Below are positions 1-9,506 of a stretch of 64,000 bases of DNA, piece by piece. Below the pieces are notes generated by a model. That model worked only from the letters and a program-made list of their open reading frames with translations. It was not told the DNA's origin and ran no database searches. This DNA comes from an uncultured Granulosicoccus sp. GTDB taxonomy: Bacteria; Pseudomonadota; Gammaproteobacteria; Granulosicoccales; Granulosicoccaceae. Position 1 is the first letter of the stretch. Each line of letters starts with the position of its first letter. The position numbers were made by a program, and so were the translations under genes. Location: NCBI GenBank assembly GCA_947499955.1, contig CANMQI010000020.1:1-64000 (forward strand), given 5' to 3'.

Positions 1-1590
1 GGCAGCCGTCTGCTTACCGGCTCAGGGGATCGAACCGCGCGCCTGTGGGACGCCTCCTCCGGTCAGGAGCTGCTGCGCCTTGAAGGGCATTTGAGTGAGA
101 TCCGTAGCGTGGCAATCAGCCGCGATGGCAGTCGCCTGTTCACCGGCTCAGTGGACAGCACGGCGCGGCTCTGGGATGCGTCCACCGGTCAAGAGCTGCT
201 GCGCCTTGAGGGGCATTCGGGGTCTGTCAGTAGCGTGGCGATAAGCCACGATGGCAGCCGTCTGCTTACCGGCTCAGGGGATCGAACCGCGCGCCTGTGG
301 GACGCCTCCTCCGGTCAGGAGCTGCTGCGGCTTGAGGGGCATTCGGAGCTTGTCAGTAGTGTGGCGATCAGCCGCGATGGCAGCCGCCTGCTCACCGGCT
401 CATGGGATAACACGGCGCGGCTGTGGGATGCGTCCACCGGTCAAGAGCTGCTGCGCCTTGAGGGGCATTCGGGGTATGTCAGTAGCGTGGCGATCAGTCG
501 CGACGGGAACCGCCTGCTTACCGGCTCAAAGAATAACACGGCGCAGCTGTGGGATGCCGCCTCCGGTCAGGAGCTGCTGCGCCTCGAGGGGCATTCGAAG
601 GTTGTCAGTAGTGTGGCGATCAGCGGCGATGGCAGCCGCCTGCTCACCGGCTCATGGGATTACACGGCGCGGCTGTGGGACGCCGCCTCCGGTCAGGAGC
701 TGCTGCGCCTCGAGGGGCATTCGAAGCTTGTCAGTAGTGTGGCGATCAGCGGCGATGGCAGCCGCCTGCTCACCGGCTCATGGGGCAACACGGCGCGGCT
801 CTGGGACGCCTCCTCCGGTCAGGAGCTGCTGCGCCTTGAGGGGCATTCGGAGCTTGTCAGTAGTGTGGCGATCAGCCGCGATGGCCGCCGCCTGCTCACC
901 GGCTCAGGGGATAACACGGCGCGGCTGTGGGATGCGTCCTCCGGTCAGGAGCTGCTGCGCCTTGAGGGGCATTTGGGGACTGTCAGTAGTGTGGCAATCA
1001 GCGGCGATGGCCGCCGCCTGCTCACCGGCTCGTATGGCGACAACACGGCGCGCCTGTGGGATGCCGCCTCCGGTCAGGAGCTGATGCGCCTCGAGGGGGA
1101 TTCGAAGCTTGTCTATAGTGTGGCGATCAGCGGCGATGGCCGCCGCCTGCTCACCGGCTCATGGGGCAGCACGGCGCGGCTCTGGGACGCCGCCTCCGGT
1201 CAGGAGCTGCTGCGCCTTGAGGGGCATTCGGAGCTTGTCAGTAGTGTGGTGATCAGCGGCGATGGCAGCCGCCTGCTCACCGGCTCGTATGACAACACGG
1301 CGCGCCTGTGGGATGCATCCTCCGGTGAGGAGCTGATGTGCCTTGAGGGGCATTCGGGGTTTGTCCTGAGCGTGGCGATCAGCGGCGATGGCAGCCGCCT
1401 GCTCACCGGCTCGTATGACAACACGGCGCGGCTGTGGGACGCCTCCTCCGGTCAGGAGCTGCTGTGCCTTAAGGGGCATTCGGGGATTGTCAGTAGCGTG
1501 GCGATCAGCGGCGATGGCAACCGCCTGCTCACCGGCTCATGGGATAACACGGCGCGGCTGTGGGACGCCTCCTCCGGTCAGGAGTTGCTG
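1..1590 (+). repeat. 126-bp tandem repeat array encoding WD40 blades
   Basis: About 12.6 head-to-tail copies of a 126-bp unit lie within the WD40 gene. Most copies share long identical stretches, such as the segment coding SGQELLRLEGHS. One copy near 1030 carries an extra codon. Such uniformity points to recent duplication or gene conversion among copies. Confidence 0.9.
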
Positions 1591-1683
1591 CGACTGGTTG
1601 GACTGCCGGACAGTTGGGCGGCGCTGGATACAGACTCTGAGGTAATAAATCACGGCCCCAATTTCTGGCGGTACGTTGCGTGA
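1..1683 (+). CDS. WD40-repeat protein, 5' end outside window
   Basis: The frame is open from the first base, so the gene starts upstream and the TTG at 91 is only an internal codon. The visible part is one partial and twelve full 42-residue WD40 blades (one blade has 43), each with the pattern SVAIS.DG.RLLTGS...TARLWDA.SGQELLRLEGHS. WD40 blades form beta-propellers used as protein-binding platforms. Twelve to thirteen blades suggest two propellers, or one propeller plus extra copies. The blades are nearly identical, also at DNA level (126-bp unit), and vary mainly at the residues after TGS and after GHS, which lie on propeller loops. The C-terminus ends in a short divergent tail (GPNFWRYVA). 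An N-terminal effector domain (NTPase, protease or kinase) is common in such bacterial proteins but would lie outside this window. Confidence 0.9.
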   Translation, partial: GSRLLTGSGDRTARLWDASSGQELLRLEGHLSEIRSVAISRDGSRLFTGSVDSTARLWDASTGQELLRLEGHSGSVSSVAISHDGSRLLTGSGDRTARLWDASSGQELLRLEGHSELVSSVAISRDGSRLLTGSWDNTARLWDASTGQELLRLEGHSGYVSSVAISRDGNRLLTGSKNNTAQLWDAASGQELLRLEGHSKVVSSVAISGDGSRLLTGSWDYTARLWDAASGQELLRLEGHSKLVSSVAISGDGSRLLTGSWGNTARLWDASSGQELLRLEGHSELVSSVAISRDGRRLLTGSGDNTARLWDASSGQELLRLEGHLGTVSSVAISGDGRRLLTGSYGDNTARLWDAASGQELMRLEGDSKLVYSVAISGDGRRLLTGSWGSTARLWDAASGQELLRLEGHSELVSSVVISGDGSRLLTGSYDNTARLWDASSGEELMCLEGHSGFVLSVAISGDGSRLLTGSYDNTARLWDASSGQELLCLKGHSGIVSSVAISGDGNRLLTGSWDNTARLWDASSGQELLRLVGLPDSWAALDTDSEVINHGPNFWRYVA

Positions 1684-2182
1684 CGCATGCTTGCCCGAGG
1701 TGCGGGAACAATACATCACCGCTCTGCCAATACACGAACGTGAGTTCGAGTTACCTAGCGACCTTCCATGGAGTGCTGAACGTTATCGACCAGCGATGCG
1801 CTACCATTGTGTTGCACGGGGTGTTGTCTCCGATAATGGCCTGCGGCAGATGAGTACGGACCGACGAGATGTAGAAAAATTTGATCCCGGATGCCCAGTA
1901 GCTGGCCGAGGCTGACATCTTTTTCGCTAAATGACCTCGACTGCCTCTTGTAGCGTCGCGTCAACTTCCCTCAGTGATCGTGAAAGCATTCAATAGGTAT
2001 TCTAAACCGCGCCCCCAATGGCAACAGGCCGTCAATGCCAGGCACAGCTTCACGCTGTCTCTGAGACTACCCTTACCCCTCGGTGCTCTTGCAGGGTCCG
2101 GGTCATTGCCTCGCAGACATCAATCCGTGTATCGCTGGTGTACCATACGAGTTGATAACAGGTAGTACGCGACCCAAAACGA
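1684..2182. other. Intergenic, no gene recognised
   Basis: Short open frames occur on both strands, but none has a recognisable motif, a good ribosome site or believable composition. I see no RNA gene. Confidence 0.5.
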
Positions 2183-2608
2183 ATGAAGCTGGTCATCACG
2201 AAGCACGATATCCTGATCATGGATACCATGAAAGAGGGTCGCTACACGATGGCTCAGATTGCAGATCGGGTCGGCATGCATCTGACCAACACGCACACCA
2301 AGGTAACCGCCTTGTGCGCCAAGGGTTTCGTGGCAGACAGTTACCGTAACGACACCCGTCGAGCGGGGCTCCGGGAAGGTGAACAAAGGCGAGTGTACAG
2401 GGTGACACCCCTGGGCATGAAAGCCGTCGCGCTCTTCGAAAACGTCAACAAGTCTCTCGATGAAACCGGTGACAAGAGAAAGCCCAGTCCGAGGCATTCC
2501 GAGAGTGCCTCTGTACGGATGAAGTCGACTACCGGAAAAAAAACGGCGACAAGGAAAAAGTCAGCCGCAAAGAAGAAATCCGTGCCAGCAAAATCTCGCA
2601 AGTCATGA
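2183..2608 (+). CDS. Winged-helix DNA-binding protein with Lys-rich tail
   Basis: 141 aa. Residues 1-90 read as a winged helix-turn-helix of MarR/ArsR style: recognition region MAQIADRVGMHLTNTHTKV, then a wing with RRVYRVTPLGMKAV. The last 40 residues are a lysine/serine-rich basic tail (KKTATRKKSAAKKKS) typical of nonspecific DNA contact. A paralogue lies 1.8 kb downstream (4457-4786) and shares the RAGL..GE.RRVY.TPLG core and the following KSL. It is probably a transcription regulator or nucleoid-type protein; no target is evident. The start is the first ATG of the frame and the ribosome site is weak. It is convergent with the next gene, with a hairpin between them. Confidence 0.7.
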   Translation: MKLVITKHDILIMDTMKEGRYTMAQIADRVGMHLTNTHTKVTALCAKGFVADSYRNDTRRAGLREGEQRRVYRVTPLGMKAVALFENVNKSLDETGDKRKPSPRHSESASVRMKSTTGKKTATRKKSAAKKKSVPAKSRKS

Positions 2609-2673
2609 CTGCAGGCTAGAACGATTCATGGACCTGTGTAGTCATGTGTACCGAGATCTCCACCTGCTCCGCT

Positions 2674-2702
2674 CCTTGCGGCCGTTTTATGATGCCGCAA
2701 GG
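2674..2702. terminator. Bidirectional terminator-like hairpin
   Basis: A perfect 9-bp inverted repeat (CCTTGCGGC / GCCGCAAGG) with an 11-nt T-rich loop lies exactly between two convergent genes. Confidence 0.6.
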
Positions 2703-2705
2703 TCT

Positions 2706-3578
2706 CTACCGCTTCGGCGACCAGTAAGACTCTGCATCAATACACTGCCTGGATAGCTCGGAGCGCTTGCCGATAGTCAGGGCTGCAGCGGATACGATGG
2801 CTATCTGTCTATTTCTGGCGAGGCAGATACCGTTGATAGAGTCATCCTCCGGCGGAAGAAAATGATACTCAACGTTCTCAAGTGATCGTTCCAGGTCCAC
2901 AAGGTCACTGACCGCCGCACTGATGATCAATCGAAGGGCATGGATCACGGTGATCGTCTGGTCCTGGGAGACGAGAGCCAGCCAGTCGGGACTGATCGTT
3001 TCATCACAGTGAGTCTGGATGATGTCCATAAGCGTTTTCCTGCATCGATGCGTATGGTCCTCGAGCAGTGCCTGCGTGTAGTCTGACAGTTCGGCTGTGC
3101 CCGCTTCGCCGAAGGAATCGGGCACGACATCCAGAACCAGATTTGCGATCTTCCACGCGGAGCCGGCATCGATGTGTCCTGGCGCATCGATCAGCCCCTG
3201 CTCTTTGAGTTCATGGAAAAGCTCGGCGACGCGAATGTTGTGAAACCGCATCAAATGATGGGCACAATGCATGGCAATCGCGCTGGCTGCTCGAGAGCTT
3301 CCCCGGAGCACTCCGTGAGGACCGGCGATCGCCATGCCGTTTGCGTAGAGCTTGTCCGTACTCACACCGATCGTTCTCACGCCAGCCGATCGAACCTCGT
3401 CAGGAGTCGCGAGCCTCAGCCGCATCAGCAGCGAAGACACCAGTATGGGAATGTGCTCGCCTGATGACAGCGCGTCGGAATAGCCCCTGCTCAAAACCTC
3501 AGCACCTTCATCATGCCAATGATGGAGCGCCGAGGGTTCGACTATCTCATCGCTTATCCGTTTGCCATAAATATTCAT
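2706..3578 (-). CDS. Conserved-looking protein of unknown function
   Basis: About 290 aa from the ATG at 3578, which follows AGGGATG at a good distance; the ORF extends 7 codons further to 3599. I do not recognise a family. The protein is soluble-looking, largely alpha-helical and without a signal peptide. It has a histidine-rich patch (AIAMHCAHHLMRFHN) near residue 105. The upstream region carries an AT-rich inverted repeat resembling those before minus-strand ICE genes at 44 and 52 kb, which suggests membership of the same mobile-element regulon. It sits between two paralogous winged-helix genes. Confidence 0.6.
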   Translation of the reverse strand: MNIYGKRISDEIVEPSALHHWHDEGAEVLSRGYSDALSSGEHIPILVSSLLMRLRLATPDEVRSAGVRTIGVSTDKLYANGMAIAGPHGVLRGSSRAASAIAMHCAHHLMRFHNIRVAELFHELKEQGLIDAPGHIDAGSAWKIANLVLDVVPDSFGEAGTAELSDYTQALLEDHTHRCRKTLMDIIQTHCDETISPDWLALVSQDQTITVIHALRLIISAAVSDLVDLERSLENVEYHFLPPEDDSINGICLARNRQIAIVSAAALTIGKRSELSRQCIDAESYWSPKR

Positions 3579-3659
3579 GCTCACATCCCTATTGCACATG
3601 AAGAGGTGATCTGTATCACCCTGCTAAAGGTACTCTTGAATTCGCGCTATTTCATATTT

Positions 3660-3686
3660 TGTTATTGTTACTTACGTATAATAACA
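3660..3686. promoter_or_regulatory. AT-rich inverted repeat upstream of 2706-3578
   Basis: Arms TGTTATT (3660-3666) and AATAACA (3680-3686) are separated by 13 nt and lie about 80 nt upstream of the chosen start. Similar AT-rich palindromes precede two other minus-strand genes in the window, so this is a candidate operator or promoter. Confidence 0.4.
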
Positions 3687-4456
3687 GAATTGATCTTCAT
3701 CAGATTCAAATAGTAGCTGGCCGTCGCTCGAAACTGACAGTGTGAGCTTTACCGTATCGTTACACTTGAGGATTTTTGTGTGACACAGATCACATAACGT
3801 CATCCGGTTAGCTTGTCGGATAAGGAGTGATGGCCATGATGGCTGATCCGTGTTTATTGTTCTGCTGCGAAAACGGGTGTCAAACCGACGCGTGGCAAAC
3901 CCGATTGTTCAGAACGAAATCGGGCGGGCGAACGGCAACGATGCTACCGCAACTGCTTGTTTCTGCCTTTTCTGCTGTTCGAGGCACTCACGGCCCCTGT
4001 CAAAGCACCAGCGCAGCTATTGGACAAGTGGCTGGGTGATCACAGGACACCTCCCTAGAGGTTTCGCGCAATGTTTGTGTAGTGCTGTTGTTGAATCATG
4101 TGACTTCAGTGCTCCCCCTCAGATTCGTCGCCAACGGCAGGCGGGTGAGGCGTTGATCAACAGTTGTTCATGGCTATTCTTGCTGCCGAACCCCATCGGT
4201 GTGGATTCAATGCCGCCGCTGTCACTGCCGAACAGCGCACTAAAGCTTCTGAAGGTTTTGGTCAACGCACTTCGATGCCTCCCACCACAATGAAGCCAGT
4301 ACCCGTGGGGTCGACCCGGTCGAGGGGGCGGCTGAAATAGCGTGTCTTTGAGTGGCACGGCTGGGGTCTCTGGCATTCCGGCAAGGGGCGAGGTCAAGGT
4401 GTAAGATATCGGTACACACAGAATCGCCAGGAAGTCGTTCTCCCGTGGAAAAGTTG
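3687..4456. other. Intergenic, no gene recognised
   Basis: Several overlapping short frames exist in this stretch, but none has a recognisable domain or convincing translation start. It may hold the promoter of the following winged-helix gene. Confidence 0.45.
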
Positions 4457-4786
4457 ATGATCACGTACCTCGATTGCGATCTGATCGAGTTGGTCAAACG
4501 ACGCAAGATGACGTCATCGGAAATCGCACTGGCCCTGGATGCGCCCTTATCTAATGTCCACAACAAGCTGGCAAAACTTTGTGCCAGGGGCTTGTTGAAG
4601 GATTCGTTTCGCAAGGACGCCAATCGAGCCGGATTGCATGCAGGTGAGGACCGACGGGTATATGGCACGACTCCGCTCGGCGTCGATGCTCTCAGGATCT
4701 ACAAGGCTGTCGATAAGTCGCTGACGAAAACCGGTGCGCCGCGTAAACCTGGCCGTCGCTCCTCAATCCTGCCGAACGGTGAATGA
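4457..4786 (+). CDS. Winged-helix DNA-binding protein (paralogue of 2183-2608)
   Basis: About 109 aa from the ATG at 4457; the ORF opens upstream at 4352, but homology to the paralogue begins at this Met. Helix-turn-helix region SSEIALALDAPLSNVHNKL is followed by the wing RRVYGTTPLGVDALRIY. It aligns throughout with the 2183-2608 product but has only a short basic tail (RKPGRRSS). It is likely a regulator of MarR-like fold. The pair presumably arose by duplication and now flanks an unrelated unknown gene on the opposite strand. Confidence 0.65.
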   Translation: MITYLDCDLIELVKRRKMTSSEIALALDAPLSNVHNKLAKLCARGLLKDSFRKDANRAGLHAGEDRRVYGTTPLGVDALRIYKAVDKSLTKTGAPRKPGRRSSILPNGE

Positions 4787-5183
4787 TTTCAGGACGAGTA
4801 GACGGCTGTTGCGGCCCTGCTGCCACTGTAGAGGTTGCTCAGGGAATAGCCCCTTTCCACAGCAGTAGGAGGCTATTTCTTCCTGATTCATCACGGCGGT
4901 CTCTATAACCGCCGATAACGTGTCCCTTGAGCGTCAGTTGCTGGCTGAGCTGTTATCCGGGTCTGGCATCAGTCGCCCCTGATATCCGGCTTTTCTGTGC
5001 CTGTGATACAGCATTGCATCTGAAGTGCCTTCCTGGCCAGTTCTGGTATCGATATGTTGTTCGAAGGCAGTGGCTTCTTCAGCACGGCCTCGCTCCGGAT
5101 GGCGACGAACATTTTTCAATTCCTATTGCGGAGGAAAAGCAGGCTGTAGATTTGTGGTGAACGTATCGCGGAGGTAGACAACG
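4787..5183. other. Intergenic, no gene recognised
   Basis: No supported gene. The end contains a strong GGAGGT ribosome site (5170-5175) that serves the broken VOC gene starting at 5184. Confidence 0.5.
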
Positions 5184-5551
5184 ATGAAGGTCATCACATC
5201 TCCCTCAGTATCAACGCGTCTGACTTTTCTGCCCAATCCGATTGGTGGACCAGACTGATTGGTCGCCGCTGGGATCGTTCGCCGATGCCGTCCTGCCACG
5301 AATGGAATCTAACGGATGATGTTATTTTTCAGGTACTCGATAGTGCAGAAGGCCATGGTTGCACGACCGTGACCTTGCATGTTTCGAACATCGACGCCCA
5401 AATCGAGCGCTTGGCCAAAGCGGGAATTGAAGTACCCAGGCCGATAAAGATCGATGGTTTTGAAGATCTTCGCTTCGCACAGTTTTCAGACCCGGAGAGC
5501 AATACTGTTGGCCTGCTTGATGGTCGCGTCGGCCTGCTCGATGAACATTGA
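5184..5551 (+). pseudogene. VOC/glyoxalase-family protein, frameshifted near its start
   Basis: The ATG at 5184 follows GGAGGT and opens MKVITS, but that frame ends about 25 codons later. Shifting by one base within the ATCTCCC run (about 5199-5204) restores LSINASDFSAQSDWWTRLIG, the typical first strand and helix of a VOC domain. It continues without a break into the long frame from 5285, which contains VTLHVSNIDAQIERLAKAGI and a FSDPESNTVGLL strand. The intact product would be about 122 aa, normal for a single VOC domain. One extra base is therefore the simplest explanation, either a real mutation or a sequencing error. Substrate unknown. Confidence 0.75.
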
Positions 5552-6211
5552 GACAAGGTGCGTCGCGCAGATTCCATGACTTGGCCGCAGCGTCCGACCT
5601 CCGGTCCGACAGACGGCAGGTTATGCGACTGTCTTTGCCATGAAATTTCTGTTCAGACTGACAGCTCCAGACACTTAGTTGTCGATAGAAAAGCAGAAAG
5701 AGCCGTGCTAATGACTGTTGGTGCCTTGATCGTGAAGGCAGCTCTCGGAGGTTTTGCCGTGATTTCTAAAAATTGCGGGTGTAAGGGAAGCACCATGCCG
5801 TGAGATCAGAACGAGAACACCGGGCTGCCGTTCCAGGACCAGATACCGTTCTGGTGAAACTGTAGCCCTGCTCGATCCATCTTCGTCAGGACCGGGGAAT
5901 GACAGAGCGGTCAGACTCTTTCTCACTGCAGTCTGCGCCTCAGCCTGAAACCATGTCTCTCGTCGAACAACTAGAACAAAAATGCTGCTGGATAACGGCG
6001 AGAGACAACAGGAATAATCCAGAGAATTGACCCGCAGATCGGTGTGGCTGTCGTACAGTGGTACTTGTTCGGTGCAGGTCGCGCCAGGCATTGATGATTG
6101 TACTGTTCCCCCCCTCGGTTCTAAGGTTGCGCACGGCTTTTTGACGCAACAATGCATCCGGGAAACTCGAATGCGAGTATGCTGAATAGTCAAATGCCAC
6201 CGGGGAACGTT
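5552..6211. other. Intergenic, no gene recognised
   Basis: Minus-strand frames of up to 161 codons are present, but their translations are rich in Cys, Arg and Ser, without any motif, and look like chance frames. Confidence 0.45.
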
Positions 6212-6583
6212 ATGGATCTGGGAACATTTTCGACAAGCCTTGCGGTTAAGGACCTCGCCGTATCAAAGCGCTTCTACGAGAAGCTCGGGTTCGAAGCTGT
6301 TGGTGGTGATGTTCATCAAAATTGGTTGATCATGAGAAACGGCGAGCATGTTCTCGGTCTTTTCCAGGGCATGCTTGAAGGGAATTTGCTGACCTTCAAT
6401 CCAGGCTGGGATCAATACGGTAACGAGGTTGATTCGTTTACGGATGTGCGGGAGATACAACGCGAACTAAAGCACCAAGGCGTCAGTCTCGATAGCGAAG
6501 TCGATGAGTCAACAGCAGGCCCGGCAAGCATTCTGCTCTCCGATCCGGATGGCAATCAGATTCTCATTGACCAGCATCGATAA
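6212..6583 (+). CDS. VOC (glyoxalase/bleomycin-resistance/dioxygenase) family protein
   Basis: About 123 aa from the ATG at 6212, where VOC homology begins ([27 protein letters not shown]). It contains both beta-alpha-beta-beta-beta halves. The second half carries [15 protein letters not shown], the usual C-terminal signature with an acidic metal-ligand region. Length fits a single-domain VOC protein that would dimerise. The substrate cannot be predicted. Upstream Met codons in the same frame (6152 onward) encode non-conserved sequence, so the later start is preferred. Confidence 0.85.
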   Translation: MDLGTFSTSLAVKDLAVSKRFYEKLGFEAVGGDVHQNWLIMRNGEHVLGLFQGMLEGNLLTFNPGWDQYGNEVDSFTDVREIQRELKHQGVSLDSEVDESTAGPASILLSDPDGNQILIDQHR

Positions 6584-6996
6584 CCTGTCATCCGAGTTGC
6601 GGAGAAACCGTTGGTCGAAGGGTATTGGTCAGGCGACGCCTGTCATCACACGCCGTTGCCCGACGATCTGGAAAGCCCCCCCTTGGCGTAGCTGTTTCAT
6701 CGGACTGAACAAAACGTCAGAAAGAGTAGTCGAGCTCTTTCTTGCCTTGATGCCGGTGTTCGGTATTGCAGGCGTATGGGCACTCCCGCAAGAACACACA
6801 CTTGTAGCAATTGCTCGGCGCTGTCATCATCCTTGGCGCGTTGACAGCCCTTCCGAGGTCCCGGATGATTGGATGAGCTCGGACTGGCGCACCGACGTAT
6901 AACTCAGGCGCACTCCCGCTCCGGCTCGAGAATCAGACGATGGCATACAGCCATAGAGCAGATTTGCCGGGGATCGGATGTGCATTGCTAATCGCA
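6584..6996. other. Intergenic, no gene recognised
   Basis: An open frame overlaps the VOC 3' end and continues to 6902, but its translation has no motif. Confidence 0.45.
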
Positions 6997-7986
6997 TCAA
7001 AAGCTACTTCTATAAGCCTGGGGAGAAACACTCAGGATCCGTATGAAAGAGCGTCTCATACGCTCGACATCACCAAACCCGCAGCGACCGGCGATGATGT
7101 TGATAGAGGTATTTCCCTCCTCCAGCATCCTGCGAGCCGCTTCGACACGCATGGCCTCAACAGCCTTGGCTGGCGTGCGTCCCGTATGAGAGAGATAGGC
7201 TCGAGAGAAATTCCGAGAGCTCATTCCCGCCTCGGCAGCCAATCGCTCGATTCGAAGATCTTGCTTGAGATTATTCTGCATCCACTCGTGCAATATATCG
7301 AACCGCCCTGCTCCATCGGCCGTTTGAAGATCCAGAGCTTCGCTGAATTGTGACTGACCACCGGGCCGTACCAGATAAGTCACTAAAGAGCGTGCCAATG
7401 TCAGTGCCGCTGTTCTGCCCAGGTCCTCTGCAATCATGGCAATGGCCATGTCGATCCCTGCGGTAACCCCTGCTGACGTCCAGACATGATCGTCTTCGAG
7501 AAATATCGGGTCAGTCTCCACCTGAATGGCCGGGTAGGATGCAGCCAGCTTGTCGCATGACTCCCAGTGCGTCACGGCACGCCGCCCATTCAGCAATCCG
7601 CAAGCTGCCAGGATAAACGCCCCGTTGCAGATCGAACCCACGCGTCTCGATCTGGTTGCCAGTCGTTTTACACAGGCCAGCAAGTGTGCATCCTCCTTTG
7701 CTGAAAACACCCCATTACCGCCAACGACAATTAGCGTATCGATCTGACGTCTCTTCCAGGAAGATAACGATTCTGTCGACAGTGACATCGGTGTATCGGA
7801 AGTTATCAATGTGCCGTCCATAGAGGCAACTGCTGTTCGATATACCCCATTACCCTGCTCGTCCACAGCATCCACGAAGGCTTGCAGTGGCCCTGCAAGG
7901 TCCAGAAGTTTGATTCCTGGATACACAACAAAGACAATGTTGCGGCTTGGTCGCGGCGGAGGTGAATTGGCAGGAAAGGAGGTCAC
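6997..7986 (-). CDS. GlxA-family transcriptional regulator (DJ-1/PfpI amidotransferase-like domain plus AraC HTH)
   Basis: 329 aa. Residues about 16-200 form a DJ-1/PfpI domain: VFVVYPGIKLLDLAGPLQAF, VVGGNGVF, and the elbow SICNGAFILAACG with Cys120 at the nucleophile position. Residues about 230-329 hold a tandem AraC/XylS helix-turn-helix (DLRIERLAAEAGMSSRNFSR and GFGDVERMRRSF). Family members are activators that respond to small metabolites; the DJ-1 part probably binds the ligand. The gene is divergent from the DUF1272 gene with a gap of about 66 bp, so the two may share a control region. Full length and intact. Confidence 0.93.
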   Translation of the reverse strand: MTSFPANSPPPRPSRNIVFVVYPGIKLLDLAGPLQAFVDAVDEQGNGVYRTAVASMDGTLITSDTPMSLSTESLSSWKRRQIDTLIVVGGNGVFSAKEDAHLLACVKRLATRSRRVGSICNGAFILAACGLLNGRRAVTHWESCDKLAASYPAIQVETDPIFLEDDHVWTSAGVTAGIDMAIAMIAEDLGRTAALTLARSLVTYLVRPGGQSQFSEALDLQTADGAGRFDILHEWMQNNLKQDLRIERLAAEAGMSSRNFSRAYLSHTGRTPAKAVEAMRVEAARRMLEEGNTSINIIAGRCGFGDVERMRRSFIRILSVSPQAYRSSF

Positions 7987-8052
7987 AAAGTCATTTATGC
8001 CATGTTCGAAGTTGCTAGTCTACAGCTCGAATACACCGAAATGGAAGTGGAC

Positions 8053-8325
8053 ATGCTGACACTGAAACCTAACTGCGAATGCTGTGACGTAGACCTGCCT
8101 CCGGAAAGCAATGATGTTCGCATTTGCAGCTTTGAATGCACTTTTTGCCAAGACTGCGCTGAGAACAATTTTGATGGTGTTTGCCCAAACTGCGGTGGCG
8201 AGCTTGTAAAGCGTCCCGTTCGCACGGCGGAGTACCTTGAGAAACATCCAGCCTCTGCCGACCGTTTTCTCAACCGGAATCACGCATCACTCCCCAATTT
8301 CGCGACACGAAGCTCGGCAGCATAG
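8053..8325 (+). CDS. DUF1272 zinc-finger protein
   Basis: About 90 aa from the ATG at 8053 (in-frame Met at 8041 and 8002 are alternatives). It carries the DUF1272 signature: LKPNCECCDVDLPPES, ICSFECTFCQDC, and CPNCGGELVKRPVR, with many paired cysteines for zinc. DUF1272 proteins are small and cytosolic, of unknown function. The C-terminal 25 residues are a non-conserved extension. Divergent from the GlxA-type regulator. Confidence 0.9.
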   Translation: MLTLKPNCECCDVDLPPESNDVRICSFECTFCQDCAENNFDGVCPNCGGELVKRPVRTAEYLEKHPASADRFLNRNHASLPNFATRSSAA

Positions 8326-8566
8326 GGACATCGTTCGTGCCTATCAAGCGACAATCAAACTGAGGCACATGTTGTTACCCGTTTCAGCAGAACAGGGCGT
8401 GGTCCGAAGCTGCTGAAACGGTTATGGTCCATGGGGTCTGAAGTCCAGCGGTACGACAATGTACACCATGCCTTCCGCCTTTTCCCGCTCCCTTTGGATG
8501 ATTCTATCCGCGACTCTCGAATCACATCGCGTGCGAATGAGACTTCGCTTTCCCGGTTGTATCGCT

Positions 8567-8877
8567 GTTTATACCATCGATTTCGTTTCACATTGACATG
8601 AAACGGAAAGGTTGGAAACGTCAGTAGCAATCCGGGAAATCGATTGATCGGTGTTGAATACTGGCTGTGAATCTCGCTTGACCCTTTTTACACCATGTGA
8701 TCAACGTGGCCAGGGCATACGCTGGATGAGTGATCGTACTGAGCTTGACTTGAATCGCACGACCAATACCGCAATCCCGGTGGATCTAACGAACATTATG
8801 GCTCGCCGGAATAGTGGCAATCTGTCATGCGTAGCTCACCAGGCTGGTGGTCAACTGTTGGCCAAAGCCGAAGTTCC
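8567..8877. repeat. Dispersed repeat, left copy (about 300 bp)
   Basis: Clearly homologous to 46595-46879. Both begin GTTTATACCATCGA and share TGACATGAAACGG, GGAAACGTCAGT and GATCGTACTGAG in order. There is no long ORF. It may be a MITE-like element or an insertion-sequence remnant. Its end overlaps the 3' end of the neighbouring VOC gene. Confidence 0.75.
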
Positions 8878-9264
8878 CTTGGATATCAGGCTGCGTGAGG
8901 AATACAGGTTGATCGTGTAGCCGTCGGGATCGCGGATTGAAAACTCCTTCCAGCCCGCGCGAGGATTTTCCCACGGCTCGACGACGATCTCTGCCTCCAG
9001 CTTTTCTGCGCGAGCGAATGCGTCAGACAAGTTGTAAGTGGAAAACCATATAGCGCAACCAACGCCCAACCGTTCACCGTCACGCGGAACAGTCAAGCCA
9101 TGCTCGTCCTCGGCGACACAGTGAAGCATAAGGAGGTCACTTGATCCGGAAATAATCTGATCAAAGTCATCTCGCCCATGGTCGTTGTCTGCACCAAGAA
9201 GCTCACGATACCAACTGAGCGATTTTGGAACGTTCCGGACCATCAACATTGGAATGCTACGCAT
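8851..9264 (-). CDS. VOC (glyoxalase) family protein
   Basis: About 137 aa from the ATG at 9264, preceded by AGGGGG, a good ribosome site. The N-terminus MRSIPMLMVRNVPKSLSWYR and the later WENPRAGWKEFSIRDPDGYTINLYSS are typical of the two halves of a VOC fold. The SIRDPDGY strand carries the usual final ligand area. It resembles extradiol-dioxygenase-like members; the substrate is unknown. Its 3' end lies inside the dispersed repeat that begins at 8567, so the last 10 or so residues may be repeat-derived. Confidence 0.85.
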   Translation of the reverse strand: MRSIPMLMVRNVPKSLSWYRELLGADNDHGRDDFDQIISGSSDLLMLHCVAEDEHGLTVPRDGERLGVGCAIWFSTYNLSDAFARAEKLEAEIVVEPWENPRAGWKEFSIRDPDGYTINLYSSRSLISKGTSALANS

Positions 9265-9506
9265 CAGAAAACCCCCTTCGAAGCTCAATGTATCAATGTC
9301 GGCACGGAATGAACAATTAGCATGGCTGGTTCGCAAAGAGCACTAACCGCCAGTACGTTTTCACACTCAAATCGTTATTCCCGAACCCTGCCAACGGCAG
9401 CATTGGGCACACTCCAGTCGGTTGAGGTGCGAGGTAGATCGGATTGTTTCTGCAAGTGTGCATGCCATGAGGTCCTGTACTCGGGAATACGCAGTTGCAA
9501 ACGACT

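Noticed and set aside
5708-6193. 161-aa minus-strand open frame
   Set aside because: The translation lacks any domain, and it overlaps the start region of the VOC gene.
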